This document shows positions 11,101 to 18,658 of a stretch of 64,000 nt of DNA, piece by piece. Location: assembly GCF_040253615.1 (NCBI RefSeq), contig NZ_JBEJGY010000004.1:310001-374000 (forward strand). Reading direction: 5' to 3'. The notes below the pieces were generated by a model, which was not told the origin of the DNA, ran no database searches, and worked only from the letters and a program-made list of their open reading frames with translations. Made by a program: the position numbers and the translations under genes. The stretch is from Streptomyces sp. Edi4. GTDB taxonomy: Bacteria; Actinomycetota; Actinomycetes; Streptomycetales; Streptomycetaceae. The first letter of the stretch is position 1. Every line of letters begins with the position of its first letter.

Positions 11101-14100
11101 CCGAGATCGAGGCGCACTTCACCAACCGCCCCGACATCGCCCAGGCCGCCGTGCTGCTGCGCGAGGACAATCCGGGCGACCAGCGGCTCGTGGCCTATCT
11201 CGTCCCCGCCGCCGCCTCGCCCAGCACCCCCGACCCGGTCGGGCTGCGCGCCGACGCCGCGGCCCAGCTGCCCGCCCATCTGGTCCCGTCCGCCGTGGTC
11301 CTCCTGGACGCCCTGCCGCTCACCGCGCACGGAAAGCTCGACCGCCGCGCCCTGCCCGCCCCCGCCGCGTACGCCACCACGAGCGCGCCCTCCCGGGCTC
11401 CCCGCACCCCGCACGAGGCAGCCTTGTGCGCCCTCTTCGCCACGGCGCTGGCCACCGACCAGGTCGGCATCGACGACAACTTCTTCGAACGCGGCGGGCA
11501 CTCGTTGCTCGCGATGCGCCTGATCGCGTCCGTACGGGCCGAGCTGCGGGCGGACGTCGAGGTACGTGACCTCTTCGAGGCGCCGACCGTCGCGGCCCTG
11601 GCCGAGCGTCTGGCCGGTGCCCGGGCGGCCGTCACGCTGCCGCCGCTGGTCCGTACCGAGCCCCGGCCCGAGCGGATTCCGCTCTCCTCGGCGGGGACCC
11701 GCCTGTGGTTCCTCAACCGTATGGACGAGACCGAGCGCGCCTCCTACAACATCCCGGTGGTGCTGCGCCTGTCCGAGGCGATCGACACCGGCGCGCTGCG
11801 GCAGGCGCTGGACGACGTGGTCGCGCGGCACGAGACGCTGCGGACCGTCTTCCCCGCCCATGACGGCGAGCCGTACCAGGAGATCAAGCCGGCCGCTCCA
11901 GGTCTGGTGCCGCTGGATGTCGTGGTGAGCGACGAGACGGACGCCCGCGCGCGGATCGCCGCCCTGTGCGCCCGACCCTTCGACCTGACCGCCGAACTCC
12001 CGCTGCGGGCGAGCCTGTTCACCCTCGCGCCGCAGGACCACCTGCTGGTCCTTGTGCTGCACCACATCGCCGGCGACGGCCAGTCGATGCGACCGCTCAG
12101 CGCGGATCTCACCACCGCCTATCACGCCAGGTCCCAGGGCCGCGCCCCCGGCTGGGCGGCGCTGCCCGTCCAGTACGCCGACTACGCCCTGTGGCAGCGC
12201 CGTCACCTCGGCGACGCCGACACCCCGGGCACGGTGCTGCACGCCCAGCTCACGCACTGGAGCGCTGTCCTCGCCGGCCTCCCGGAGGAGATCGCCCTCC
12301 CCACCGACCATCCCCGCCCGGACCACCCCACCCACCGCGCGCGGACCCACACCGTGCGCACCGGCCCCGCCGTCCACCGCCGCCTCCTCGCGCACGCCCA
12401 CACCCACCAGGCCACCCTCTTCCACTCCCTGCACGCCGCCCTTGCCACCCTCCTCACCCGCAACGGCGCGGGCACCGACGTACCCATCGGCACTCCGACC
12501 GCGGGCCGCGACCTGCCGGAACTGGACGGACTTGTCGGCTTCTTCGTCAACACCCTCGTCCTGCGCACCGACACCAGCGGCAACCCGACCCACACCGAGC
12601 TCCTGCGCCGCACCCGGGACGTCAGCCTGACCGCGCTCGCCCACCAGGACCTCCCCTTCGAACGGCTCGTCGAGGCCGTCAACCCCAGCCGCTCCCCGCA
12701 CCGCCACCCCCTCTTCCAGACGGTGCTCACCTTCAACGACACCGGCGCCACCGCACCCGAACCAGCAGACAGTGACGTCGAGTTCGAAGGGGCGGCGAAG
12801 TTCGACCTGTCGTTCACGGTCACCGAGCACCACACCGAGGACGGCGCCCCGGACGGTCTCACCGTCACCGTCGAGTACACGGCCGACCTGTTCGAGCCGG
12901 CCACCGTCGAGCGCCTTGCCGGCCAGTTCCAGCGGATCCTGGACGCCGCCGCCGAGCAGCCCGACACCCCCATCCTGGCCACCGACCTGCTCGACGAGCA
13001 CGAGCGCGAGGTGTTGTTCTCCGAATGGAGCGGCCCCACACACACGCTTCCCGGCCTCACCCTGCCGCAGCTGTTCGCCGCGCAGGTCGCCCGCACCCCC
13101 CACGCCACCGCCGTCACCTGCGGCCCCGAAGTCCTCACCTACGCCCAACTGGACGCGTCCGCCAACCGGTTGGCGCGCCACCTGGTGGCCCTGGGCGCAG
13201 GACCCGAACTCCTGGTGGCGCTCGCCGTGCCGCGCTCGGTGGAGACCCTGGTGGCCGTGCTCGCGGTCCTCAAGTCCGGCGCGGCCTACCTGCCCGTCGA
13301 CCTCTCCCACCCGGGCGAGCGGATCGCCCACACCCTGACCGATGCCCGTCCGCTGTGTGTGCTCACCACCACGGATGCGGCCGCGCTGCTGCCCGCCACG
13401 GGCCATCCCCGGCTACTGCTGGACGCCCCGGAAACGACGACCGCTCTCGCCGTCCAGCCGGCCCACGATCTCACCGACGCCGACCGCGCCGCCCCCCTCT
13501 CCCCGCGCAACCCGGCCTACGTCATCTACACCTCCGGCTCCACCGGCCGCCCCAAGGGTGTCGTGGTGGAGCACCACTCGCTCGACGCCTACCTGGCGTG
13601 GGCGCGCGAGGCCTACGGCAGCGTGGCCGGCCGGGCCCTCGTCCACTCGCCGGTCTCCTTCGACCTCACCGTGACAGGTCTGTTCGCCCCGCTCACCAGT
13701 GGCGGCACCGTCCAGCTGATCGAACTCGACGACCAGGCGCCCACGGCGCGAAACTTCGAACGGCCGACCTTCGTCAAGGCCACCCCGAGCCATCTGGCCC
13801 TCCTGACCGCGCTGCCCGAGCGCTTCTCGCCCAGTGAGCAGCTGGTGCTCGGCGGCGAGTCGCTGATGGGCGAGGTCCTGGACGAGTGGCGCCGGCGGCA
13901 CCCGGGCGCCGCAGTGATCAATGAGTACGGCCCGACGGAGACCACGGTGGGCTGCACCGAGTTCCGTATCGAACCCGGCGACACCGCGCCCTCCGGCGTG
14001 ATCACCATCGGAAAGCCGATCTGGAACACCCGGATGTACGTACTCGACGAGGCGCTGCGGGCGCTGCCGGTCGGGGTCGGCGGCGAGCTGTTCATCGCCG

Positions 14101-15659
14101 GTGATCTGGTGACCCGCGGCTACCTCGGCCGCCCCGGCCTGACCGCCGAGCGCTTCCTTCCCGACCCGTTCGGCGAGCCCGGCGCCCGGATGTACCGCAC
14201 CGGCGACCTCGGCCGCTGGACCCGCGACCACCAGGGCGAAGGACAGCTCGAATTCCTCGGCCGCACCGACGACCAGATCAAGCTGCGCGGCTTCCGCGTC
14301 GAACCCGCCGAGATCGAGACGTACTTCACCAACCGTCCCGACATCGCCCAGGCCGCCGTGCTGCTGCGCGAGGACACCCCCGGCGACCAGCGGCTCGTCG
14401 CCTACCTCGTCCCCTCCCCCGGCGCCGCGCCCGCCCCCGGTGAACTGCGCGCCCACGCCCGCGCGCACCTGCCCGCCCACCTCGTCCCCTCCAGCACGGT
14501 GCTGCTCGACACCCTCCCGCTCACCCCCAACGGCAAGCTCGACCGCCGCGCCCTGCCCGCGCCGCCCACCGCGCAGACGTCGGCCGCGCGAGCCCCCCGC
14601 ACCCCCCACGAGCACATCCTCCGCGACCTGTTCGCGTCGGCCCTCTCCCTGGACAGCGTCGGCGTCGACGACAACTTCTTCGACCTGGGCGGGCATTCGC
14701 TCCTCGCGGCCCGGCTCACCGCCAGGATCCGTACCGAGCTGAACGTCCAGGTCGGTCTACGGGCGCTGTTCGAGACACCCACGGTGGCCCTGCTCGCCGA
14801 ACGGCTCTGCGCGGACGGCGGCGCCGGGGACGACGCCGGACTCGGGCAGCTGCTGCCGCTGCGCGCCGGCGGCTCACGTCCGCCGCTGTTCGCCGTGCAC
14901 CCTGGCGGCGGGCTCGGCTGGTGCTACTCCGGGCTCGTACGCCATCTCGACCGCGACCGTCCGCTCTTCGCGCTCCAGGCCCGGGGACTGGACGGCGCGG
15001 GTGAACTGCCGCTCAGCATGGCCGAGATGGCCGCCGACTATGTGCGGCTGATCCGCGAGGTGCAGCCGAGCGGCCCCTACCATCTGCTCGGCTGGTCCTT
15101 CGGCGGCACGGTGGCACACGAGATGGCGCGCCTGCTCCAAAAGGAGGGCGACGAGGTGGCGCTGCTCGCCCTGCTCGACTCACACCCCACCGGCCGGTTC
15201 CGGCACGCGGGCCGGCCCAGCGACGCGGAGATCCTTTCGCTGGCGCTCGACGGTCTCGACCTCGACGGACTCGACGCGCTCGCGACAGCCGGGCCCGTGG
15301 ACGCGGCGCACACCCTGGGGCACGGTCTTCCCACCGCGGACGCCGTCCTTGAGCTGCTGCGGGAGCGCGGCAGCGTACTGGGCGGACTCGACCCGGACGC
15401 GCTGGGCCGGCTCGTGCGGGTGACGGCCAACAACCTGGTGCTGGCCCAGGGCGAGCGGCCGGGCCGTTACCGGGGCCCTGTGCTCTTCTTCGAGGCCCTG
15501 CCAGGGCGTGGCGCCGACGGCGTCCCGCTGGCCGAGCTGTGGAGGGAGCACGTGGAGGGCCCGGTGGAGAACCATCCCCTGGACATCCCCCACAGCCGCT
15601 TCACCACGCCCGAGGCGCTGGCCCAGATCGGCCCGGTCCTCGCCGCGCGTCTGCGCTGA
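5127..15659 (+). CDS. Three-module nonribosomal peptide synthetase, (C-A-T)x3-TE
   Basis: A 3510-residue NRPS. The GTG start follows GGGGAG by a few bases and gives an N-terminus MSTTRTAADA with a short helical docking-like segment. Domain order by residue: C1 (about 45-480, HHIVADA), A1 (about 510-1000, FTSGSTG near 665), T1 (GGHSLL near 1056), C2 (about 1117-1540, HHIIGDG), A2 (about 1579-2080), T2 (FERGGHSLL, near 2123), C3 (about 2182-2610, HHIAGDG), A3 (about 2645-3150), T3 (near 3187), thioesterase (about 3250-3505, GWSFGG nucleophile near 3321, LLDSHP, late His in DIPHSRF). No epimerase or methyltransferase is seen. Hand-read pockets on GrsA numbering: A1 D-S-T-S-I-G-H-V-G-K, A2 D-A-Y-G-M-G-G-V-F-K (aliphatic-like), A3 D-L-T-S-V-G-E-V-G-K (nearest to Asn/Asp-type codes). 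The TE releases the peptide, so this is the last enzyme of the line and adds three residues. Confidence 0.95.
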   Translation: MSTTRTAADATADETARRIAGLSPEQRARLEARLRERAERRPAAPAQGVPRRAPGTSVPLSFTQEQIWLAQQLAPRSAAYNVPMAVACSGPLDGERLAGAFRAVIARHEVLRTTFGAGNDGLPVQRVHDEARFTLAVTDLSALAPGEAEARVRERLAEEARTPFDLTSGPLLRAALLRTSEREHVLALTVHHIVADAWSVQVLLAEVSAAYRAAGEPDGSAPAPLPVQYGDFAAWQRGRLEGAAHEESLRYWQQRLAGLSEAPPPATATVRPEGAPGAGTHTVELPADVTAGLRALAAGHRTTLFTVALAALQVLLHRYGGQPDPVVATPVGGRERTELEGLIGCFVNTLLLRGDLSGEPTFAQLLERVTEATRRDFQHQEVPFEQLAAQLRAGSPDGLARTMLVLDHATPAQGSGQSPAGAGELALRPLEGAGPADAKRDLTFTVSDTGATLVLTLVHRTDRYEERSAERLLGHYATLLREACAKPHRPVGRLPLLSAAERELVLDTWNDTALAVPSGTFHGRFAEQAARTPDAVAVVGADGTYRYGDLDRLANRFAHHLRALGVGAETPVGICLERGAWTVVALLAVLKAGGCYVPIDPAQPRERMAMMLADTAAPVVITRAASAGPLPEGVRAVVVGEAELGALPGTPPDVSVDPARAAYVLFTSGSTGRPKGVVVEHRQLLNYRAAVVHALDLADGAGYAMVQPFTFDSCLTVLSAALLGGGTLHMVDAGTASDGRLLAAYFAEHTVDYLKISPSHLAALEGPGAAHRVLPRRGLILGGEGSTSTWVRELLGRAECRVLNHYGPTETTVGVTTHHPLAHELAATATVPIGRPLGNVRAYVLDGAGEPVPLGVPGELFIGGAQVTRGYLGRPGLTAERFVPDPFGAPGARLYRTGDLARRLADGAIEFLGRLDDQVKIRGFRVELGEVEAALAALESVASAAAVVREEHAGERRLVGYVVPAPGAELEVELLRAELKSSLPGYMVPSALVVLDTLPLTPNGKLDRRALPAPPRQESTSKRAARDEREAALCRIFAGVLGTDRVPGIDESFFDLGGHSLLAMRLAAVIRTELGAEIGVRDIFETPTVAALAARLEQAGPAAALPPPAPAEHRPARIPLSHAQARLWFLNRMEGQTSAYAMPIVLRLTESVDTAALRAALDDVVERHETLRTLFPETDGEPRQHILPAAPGLVELTVAGADEASARSRITGLCARPFDLTDQLPLRAALFTLAPDEHLLVLVLHHIIGDGLSMRPLTRDLTTAYDARADGRAPEWSPLPVQYADHTLWQRRHLGDPDTPGTPLHDQLTHWTTHLAGLPDEIPLPTDHPRPAEPSHRAARHTTRTDAAVHDRLATHARSHQATLFHTLHAALATVLTHNGAGTDVPIGTPTAGRAHPELDDLIGFFVNTLVLRTDTSGEPTHTQLLHRTRDLGLTALSHQDLPFERLVEALNPTRAPHRHPLFQTALTLNTATVAQDQLGATGLDFESAAKFDLSFTVTEHHTPGGDLDGLTVTIEYAADLFEPVTVERLADQFQRALRNAADHPDVPLPALDLLGESGRAELAALATGAAHPLPDAALPELFAAQVARTPHATALTHGADTLSYAQLDAVTAHLAGHLVELGAGGERRIAILQERSAALVVSTLAVVRAGGAYVPLSESWPAERMALVLDDTGADLLLVDAATRDLPFVRERAAAGVRVVDVSAPMPDSAVQHLPAVRTDRLAYVMYTSGSTGRPKGVAVTHADVAALAGDRWWRREGHHERVLFHSPHAFDAATYELWVPLLNGGEVVVAPVGALDAARLGQLIAQHQVTALWLTAGLFRLIADAAPESLAGVREVMTGGDVVPADAVRRVLAAHPRLRVVDGYGPTETTVFATRHPMASSDRLGDTVPIGRPLDNTRVQVLDAGLRQVPPGVPGELFVGGAGVARGYLGRPGLTAERFLPDPFGEPGARMYRTGDLVRWQYDERGEGRLTFMGRTDDQIKLRGFRVEPAEIEAHFTNRPDIAQAAVLLREDNPGDQRLVAYLVPAAASPSTPDPVGLRADAAAQLPAHLVPSAVVLLDALPLTAHGKLDRRALPAPAAYATTSAPSRAPRTPHEAALCALFATALATDQVGIDDNFFERGGHSLLAMRLIASVRAELRADVEVRDLFEAPTVAALAERLAGARAAVTLPPLVRTEPRPERIPLSSAGTRLWFLNRMDETERASYNIPVVLRLSEAIDTGALRQALDDVVARHETLRTVFPAHDGEPYQEIKPAAPGLVPLDVVVSDETDARARIAALCARPFDLTAELPLRASLFTLAPQDHLLVLVLHHIAGDGQSMRPLSADLTTAYHARSQGRAPGWAALPVQYADYALWQRRHLGDADTPGTVLHAQLTHWSAVLAGLPEEIALPTDHPRPDHPTHRARTHTVRTGPAVHRRLLAHAHTHQATLFHSLHAALATLLTRNGAGTDVPIGTPTAGRDLPELDGLVGFFVNTLVLRTDTSGNPTHTELLRRTRDVSLTALAHQDLPFERLVEAVNPSRSPHRHPLFQTVLTFNDTGATAPEPADSDVEFEGAAKFDLSFTVTEHHTEDGAPDGLTVTVEYTADLFEPATVERLAGQFQRILDAAAEQPDTPILATDLLDEHEREVLFSEWSGPTHTLPGLTLPQLFAAQVARTPHATAVTCGPEVLTYAQLDASANRLARHLVALGAGPELLVALAVPRSVETLVAVLAVLKSGAAYLPVDLSHPGERIAHTLTDARPLCVLTTTDAAALLPATGHPRLLLDAPETTTALAVQPAHDLTDADRAAPLSPRNPAYVIYTSGSTGRPKGVVVEHHSLDAYLAWAREAYGSVAGRALVHSPVSFDLTVTGLFAPLTSGGTVQLIELDDQAPTARNFERPTFVKATPSHLALLTALPERFSPSEQLVLGGESLMGEVLDEWRRRHPGAAVINEYGPTETTVGCTEFRIEPGDTAPSGVITIGKPIWNTRMYVLDEALRALPVGVGGELFIAGDLVTRGYLGRPGLTAERFLPDPFGEPGARMYRTGDLGRWTRDHQGEGQLEFLGRTDDQIKLRGFRVEPAEIETYFTNRPDIAQAAVLLREDTPGDQRLVAYLVPSPGAAPAPGELRAHARAHLPAHLVPSSTVLLDTLPLTPNGKLDRRALPAPPTAQTSAARAPRTPHEHILRDLFASALSLDSVGVDDNFFDLGGHSLLAARLTARIRTELNVQVGLRALFETPTVALLAERLCADGGAGDDAGLGQLLPLRAGGSRPPLFAVHPGGGLGWCYSGLVRHLDRDRPLFALQARGLDGAGELPLSMAEMAADYVRLIREVQPSGPYHLLGWSFGGTVAHEMARLLQKEGDEVALLALLDSHPTGRFRHAGRPSDAEILSLALDGLDLDGLDALATAGPVDAAHTLGHGLPTADAVLELLRERGSVLGGLDPDALGRLVRVTANNLVLAQGERPGRYRGPVLFFEALPGRGADGVPLAELWREHVEGPVENHPLDIPHSRFTTPEALAQIGPVLAARLR

Positions 15660-15691
15660 TCCGGAGTTCGGGGTTGTGCGAGCCGGCCGGA

Positions 15692-15811
15692 TGGTGCGGG
15701 CCGCCCGGGGTGGTGCGGGCCGCCCGGGGTGGTGCGGGCGGGCCGGGCGGTGCGGGCGGGCCCGGGCGGTGCGGGCGGGCCGGGCGGTGCGGGCCGGCGC
15801 GGTGCGGGCCG
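15692..15811. repeat. GC-only tandem repeat downstream of the NRPS
   Basis: Two direct copies of a 19-bp unit (tggtgcgggccgcccgggg, 15692-15729) run into several imperfect copies of a gtgcgggcgggccgggcg-type unit. The block is almost pure G/C. It fills the first part of the 435-base gap between the NRPS stop and the MFS start. It has dense self-complementarity and may act as a transcriptional end, but this is not shown. No gene is seen in the gap. Confidence 0.7.
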
Positions 15812-15918
15812 GTCCCCCGCCGAACGCACCGCCCCACCCCACCCGGGCACTGGTCACCACCCGGACCGGCGCCCCCCGCCCACCCCGCCGCCGCATGCCC
15901 CGGCCGCCAGCCCCCTTG

Positions 15919-15951
15919 TCACCTCTCACCTCTCACCTCTCACCTCTCACC
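15919..15951. repeat. 7-bp tandem repeat (TCACCTC), about 4.7 copies
   Basis: Four exact copies of TCACCTC plus a partial copy lie about 145 bases before the MFS start. A repeat with the same period and a shared CTCAC core recurs at 22967-23022. Such microsatellite-like arrays are slippage-prone; no function is evident. Confidence 0.8.
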
Positions 15952-16094
15952 CACCCCTGCCACCCCGCGACCGAACGGAGCCGCCCCATGGGCCCGCCCC
16001 GCCCAGCAGCCGACCCCACCGACCCCGCCGACCGGCGACGCGCCGTCATCCGGCGCCGTCCCCCGCGAGGCGTCCGACGCCGCACCGAGGCGTC

Positions 16095-17453
16095 ATGACC
16101 ACCTTCCTCCTCGTGTGCGCCGGACGGCTGATCACCGCGCTCGGATCCAGCATCTCCGGCTTCGCGCTCGGCCTGTGGATCTATCAACAGACCGGCTCGG
16201 TCACGCAGTTCGCCACGGGCCTGCTGCTCGGCTTCGCGCCGGGCATGCTGGCCGCGCCGGCCGCCGGTGTCCTGGTCGACCGCCACCGGCGCCGCACCGT
16301 GCTGCTCTGCGCGGACACGGCCGCGCTGCTCGCGGCCGTCGCCATGGCCCTTTCCCAGTCGACCGGGCACCTGGCGGTGTGGCAGGTGTACGCCGTCACC
16401 GTCCTCGAATCCTGCTGCGCGGCCTTCCAGTGGCCCGCGCTCGCCGCCGCCGTCACCGTCATGGTCCGGCCCGAACAGCGGGGCAGGGCGGGGGCGATGA
16501 CACAGACCGCGCTGGCCGTGGCGCAGCTGCTCGGCCCGATGCTCGCCGCCACCCTGCTCGGCGTGGGCGGGCTGCGCGCCGTCCTGATCATCGACGTCAT
16601 CTCGTTCGCGCTGGGGCTGCTCACCGTGGTGCTCGCCCGCTTCCCCGAGCCGGGCGACCGCGAGGCGAACAGCGGTCCGCCCGCTCAACGCCCGGGCTGG
16701 CGGGCAGAGTTGGCCGAGGGCAGGCGGCTACTCACGGGGCAACCCGGCCTGCGCCACCTCCTGCGCGTGGTCACCGTCTTCAACGCGGCCGAGGCAACCG
16801 CGACCGCGCTCCTGCTGCCCCTGGTCCTCTCCAGCACCCCGCCGTCCGAACAGAACGCGGCGGTCGCCCTCGTCAGCACCTGCGGGGGCCTCGGTCTCGC
16901 GGTCAGCAGTGTCGCCATGTCGCTCTGCCGTCCGCCACGCCGGCCCATGCCCTGGATCACCTCGGCCACCGTCCTCAGCGGCGGCGCGGTCCTGCTCGCG
17001 GGCCTCCATCCGCGCCCGGTCCTGCTCGCCGGAGCCGCCTTCATGTTCTTCCTCGGCCTGCCGGTGGTCACCAGCTGCGCTCAGGTCCTGTGGCAGTCCG
17101 CGGTGGCCGCCGAGGCGCAGGGCCGTGTCTTCGCCCTGCGCCGCATGTTCACCCAGGGCGGCACCATGCTCGGCTTCCTGCTGGCCGGTCCGCTCGCCTC
17201 GCGGGTCTGCGAACCTCTGGTGGGCGCGGGCGGCCCGCTCGCCTCCACCGTCGGCCGCCTCCTCGGCACCGCCCGCGACCGAGGCAGCGCCCTGCTGCTG
17301 TGCTGTACGGGTCTGACGCTGGCCCTGATCGCCCTCCTCGGCCGGCGCCACACCATCGCCGTCCTGTCTCCTCCGGCGGACGAGGGCACCACGCCCGTAC
17401 CGGCGGCCGCCACGCGCTCCACCCCGACGAGCCCGCCCACCGCCGCCCCCTAG
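16095..17453 (+). CDS. MFS transporter, EntS/macrolide-efflux-like, probable peptide exporter
   Basis: A 452-residue membrane protein with about 12 hydrophobic segments. Its N-terminus (CAGRLITALGSSISGFALGLW), DRHRRR loop after the second segment and PEQRGRAGAM loop in the middle are typical of the MFS_3 (EntS-like) efflux group. The ATG at 16095 has GAGG at 16087-16090; the frame stays open upstream but that stretch is repeat-rich and not coding-like. It is the first gene after the NRPS on the same strand and ends the apparent cluster, so export of the peptide or self-protection is the natural job. Its C-terminal tail is Pro/Ala/Thr-rich. Confidence 0.82.
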   Translation: MTTFLLVCAGRLITALGSSISGFALGLWIYQQTGSVTQFATGLLLGFAPGMLAAPAAGVLVDRHRRRTVLLCADTAALLAAVAMALSQSTGHLAVWQVYAVTVLESCCAAFQWPALAAAVTVMVRPEQRGRAGAMTQTALAVAQLLGPMLAATLLGVGGLRAVLIIDVISFALGLLTVVLARFPEPGDREANSGPPAQRPGWRAELAEGRRLLTGQPGLRHLLRVVTVFNAAEATATALLLPLVLSSTPPSEQNAAVALVSTCGGLGLAVSSVAMSLCRPPRRPMPWITSATVLSGGAVLLAGLHPRPVLLAGAAFMFFLGLPVVTSCAQVLWQSAVAAEAQGRVFALRRMFTQGGTMLGFLLAGPLASRVCEPLVGAGGPLASTVGRLLGTARDRGSALLLCCTGLTLALIALLGRRHTIAVLSPPADEGTTPVPAAATRSTPTSPPTAAP

Positions 17454-17541
17454 GCTCATCCGGCATACGTTCCAAGCCGGTGCGTCCACCTGAACGGGCT
17501 GGACGCGCCCGTCACTTCACCGCCATCGCCCCGGAGGCACT

Positions 17542-18498
17542 GTGCTCTTCCGCCCCACCGCCGCATCGGACCTCGACCAATTCCTGCCGCTCATCGTCAC
17601 CGACCCGGCAAGCGCCATGACCGCCGACACGTATACCGCCCGCGTCTCCCGTGGTGAGTACCGTCCCGAGTGGACCTGGATCGCTGACGACGGTTCGGGC
17701 CGGGCGCCGCTCGCCCTCGCCGTGTGGTGGGGCGGCCCGGACGAGGCCCAACCGGGCGCGCTGGACGGCCTGTTCGTCCACGCGTCGGTGCCGGACGCCG
17801 AGCGCGCCCCGTTGGCCGCGCGACTGCTCGCCGCCGCGCACGCGGCCTACGCCGGGGCAGGAGCGGATGTCGCGCCGGAGTACCACCTGTTCCTGCCGGG
17901 TGACTGGCGCGCCCGGCCCGACTCCGTAGCGGCCGTGGCCTGGCGCCAGGAGGCGGCCCGACGCGCCGGTCTCGGCGCCAGTCTTGAGCGACTGCGCTAC
18001 GAATGGACCCCCGGGGCGGGGCTCCCCGAGCCGTCCGGCGCCCTGGCCTTCGATGCCGAGCCCGACGACGAGGTCTTCGTCGACCTGTTCCACCGGGTCC
18101 TCAGGGACACCCTGGACACGCTGTCCCGCAAGGAGGCCGACCGCGTCGGCACCGGGCAGCAGGCACGCGACGACGTGGCGTTCTACCGCGACACGATGCC
18201 CGGGGACCGGTCCTGGTGGCGGGTCGCGCGGACCCCGGGCGGCGAGGTCGTGGGCTTCGGGCTCCCCTCGCGCAATCACACCTGCCCGGTGGTCGGTTAT
18301 CTGGGCGTGCTGCCCGAGCACCGGGGCCGTGGGTACGCGGACGAGATCCTGGGCGAGATCACCCGGATCCTGGTCGCCGAGACCGCCCCCGAACTCGTCC
18401 GCGCCGACACCGACACGACGAACACGCCGATGGCGGCGGCCTTCGAACGCGTGGGGTACCGCAGCGACTCCTGCCGCCTGGTGCTCTTTGCCTCCTGA
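17542..18498 (+). CDS. GNAT-family N-acetyltransferase, two-domain
   Basis: A 318-residue protein with a GTG start and GGAGG at 17533-17537. The C-terminal half carries a clear acetyl-CoA motif (GYLGVLPEHRGRGYADEIL) followed by DTDTTNTPMAAAFERVGY, the usual GNAT ending. The N-terminal half is GNAT-like but degenerate, as in tandem-GNAT proteins. The substrate is unknown. It lies 88 bases after the MFS gene on the same strand, so a role in modifying or detoxifying the neighbouring peptide is possible but unsupported. Confidence 0.8.
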   Translation: MLFRPTAASDLDQFLPLIVTDPASAMTADTYTARVSRGEYRPEWTWIADDGSGRAPLALAVWWGGPDEAQPGALDGLFVHASVPDAERAPLAARLLAAAHAAYAGAGADVAPEYHLFLPGDWRARPDSVAAVAWRQEAARRAGLGASLERLRYEWTPGAGLPEPSGALAFDAEPDDEVFVDLFHRVLRDTLDTLSRKEADRVGTGQQARDDVAFYRDTMPGDRSWWRVARTPGGEVVGFGLPSRNHTCPVVGYLGVLPEHRGRGYADEILGEITRILVAETAPELVRADTDTTNTPMAAAFERVGYRSDSCRLVLFAS

Positions 18499-18658
18499 AC
18501 CTCCCGGCGCGGGCGACGGGCGCGAGGGCCGTCGACAGGTGGCCGAGATCCGGCGTGTATCCGGTGAATATCCCCACTCGCTTCCATGGACCACAGGAAT
18601 GGCACAGGGGTACGGGCACCGGTACGCGTCGGACGATTCGGAAAAGGAACAACCGCAC

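Noticed and set aside
4965..13406. A 2813-codon minus-strand open frame opposite the NRPS gene
   Set aside because: It is an antisense shadow produced by the high-GC third positions of the real gene; it has no start signal, no domains and Gly/Arg/Gln-biased composition.
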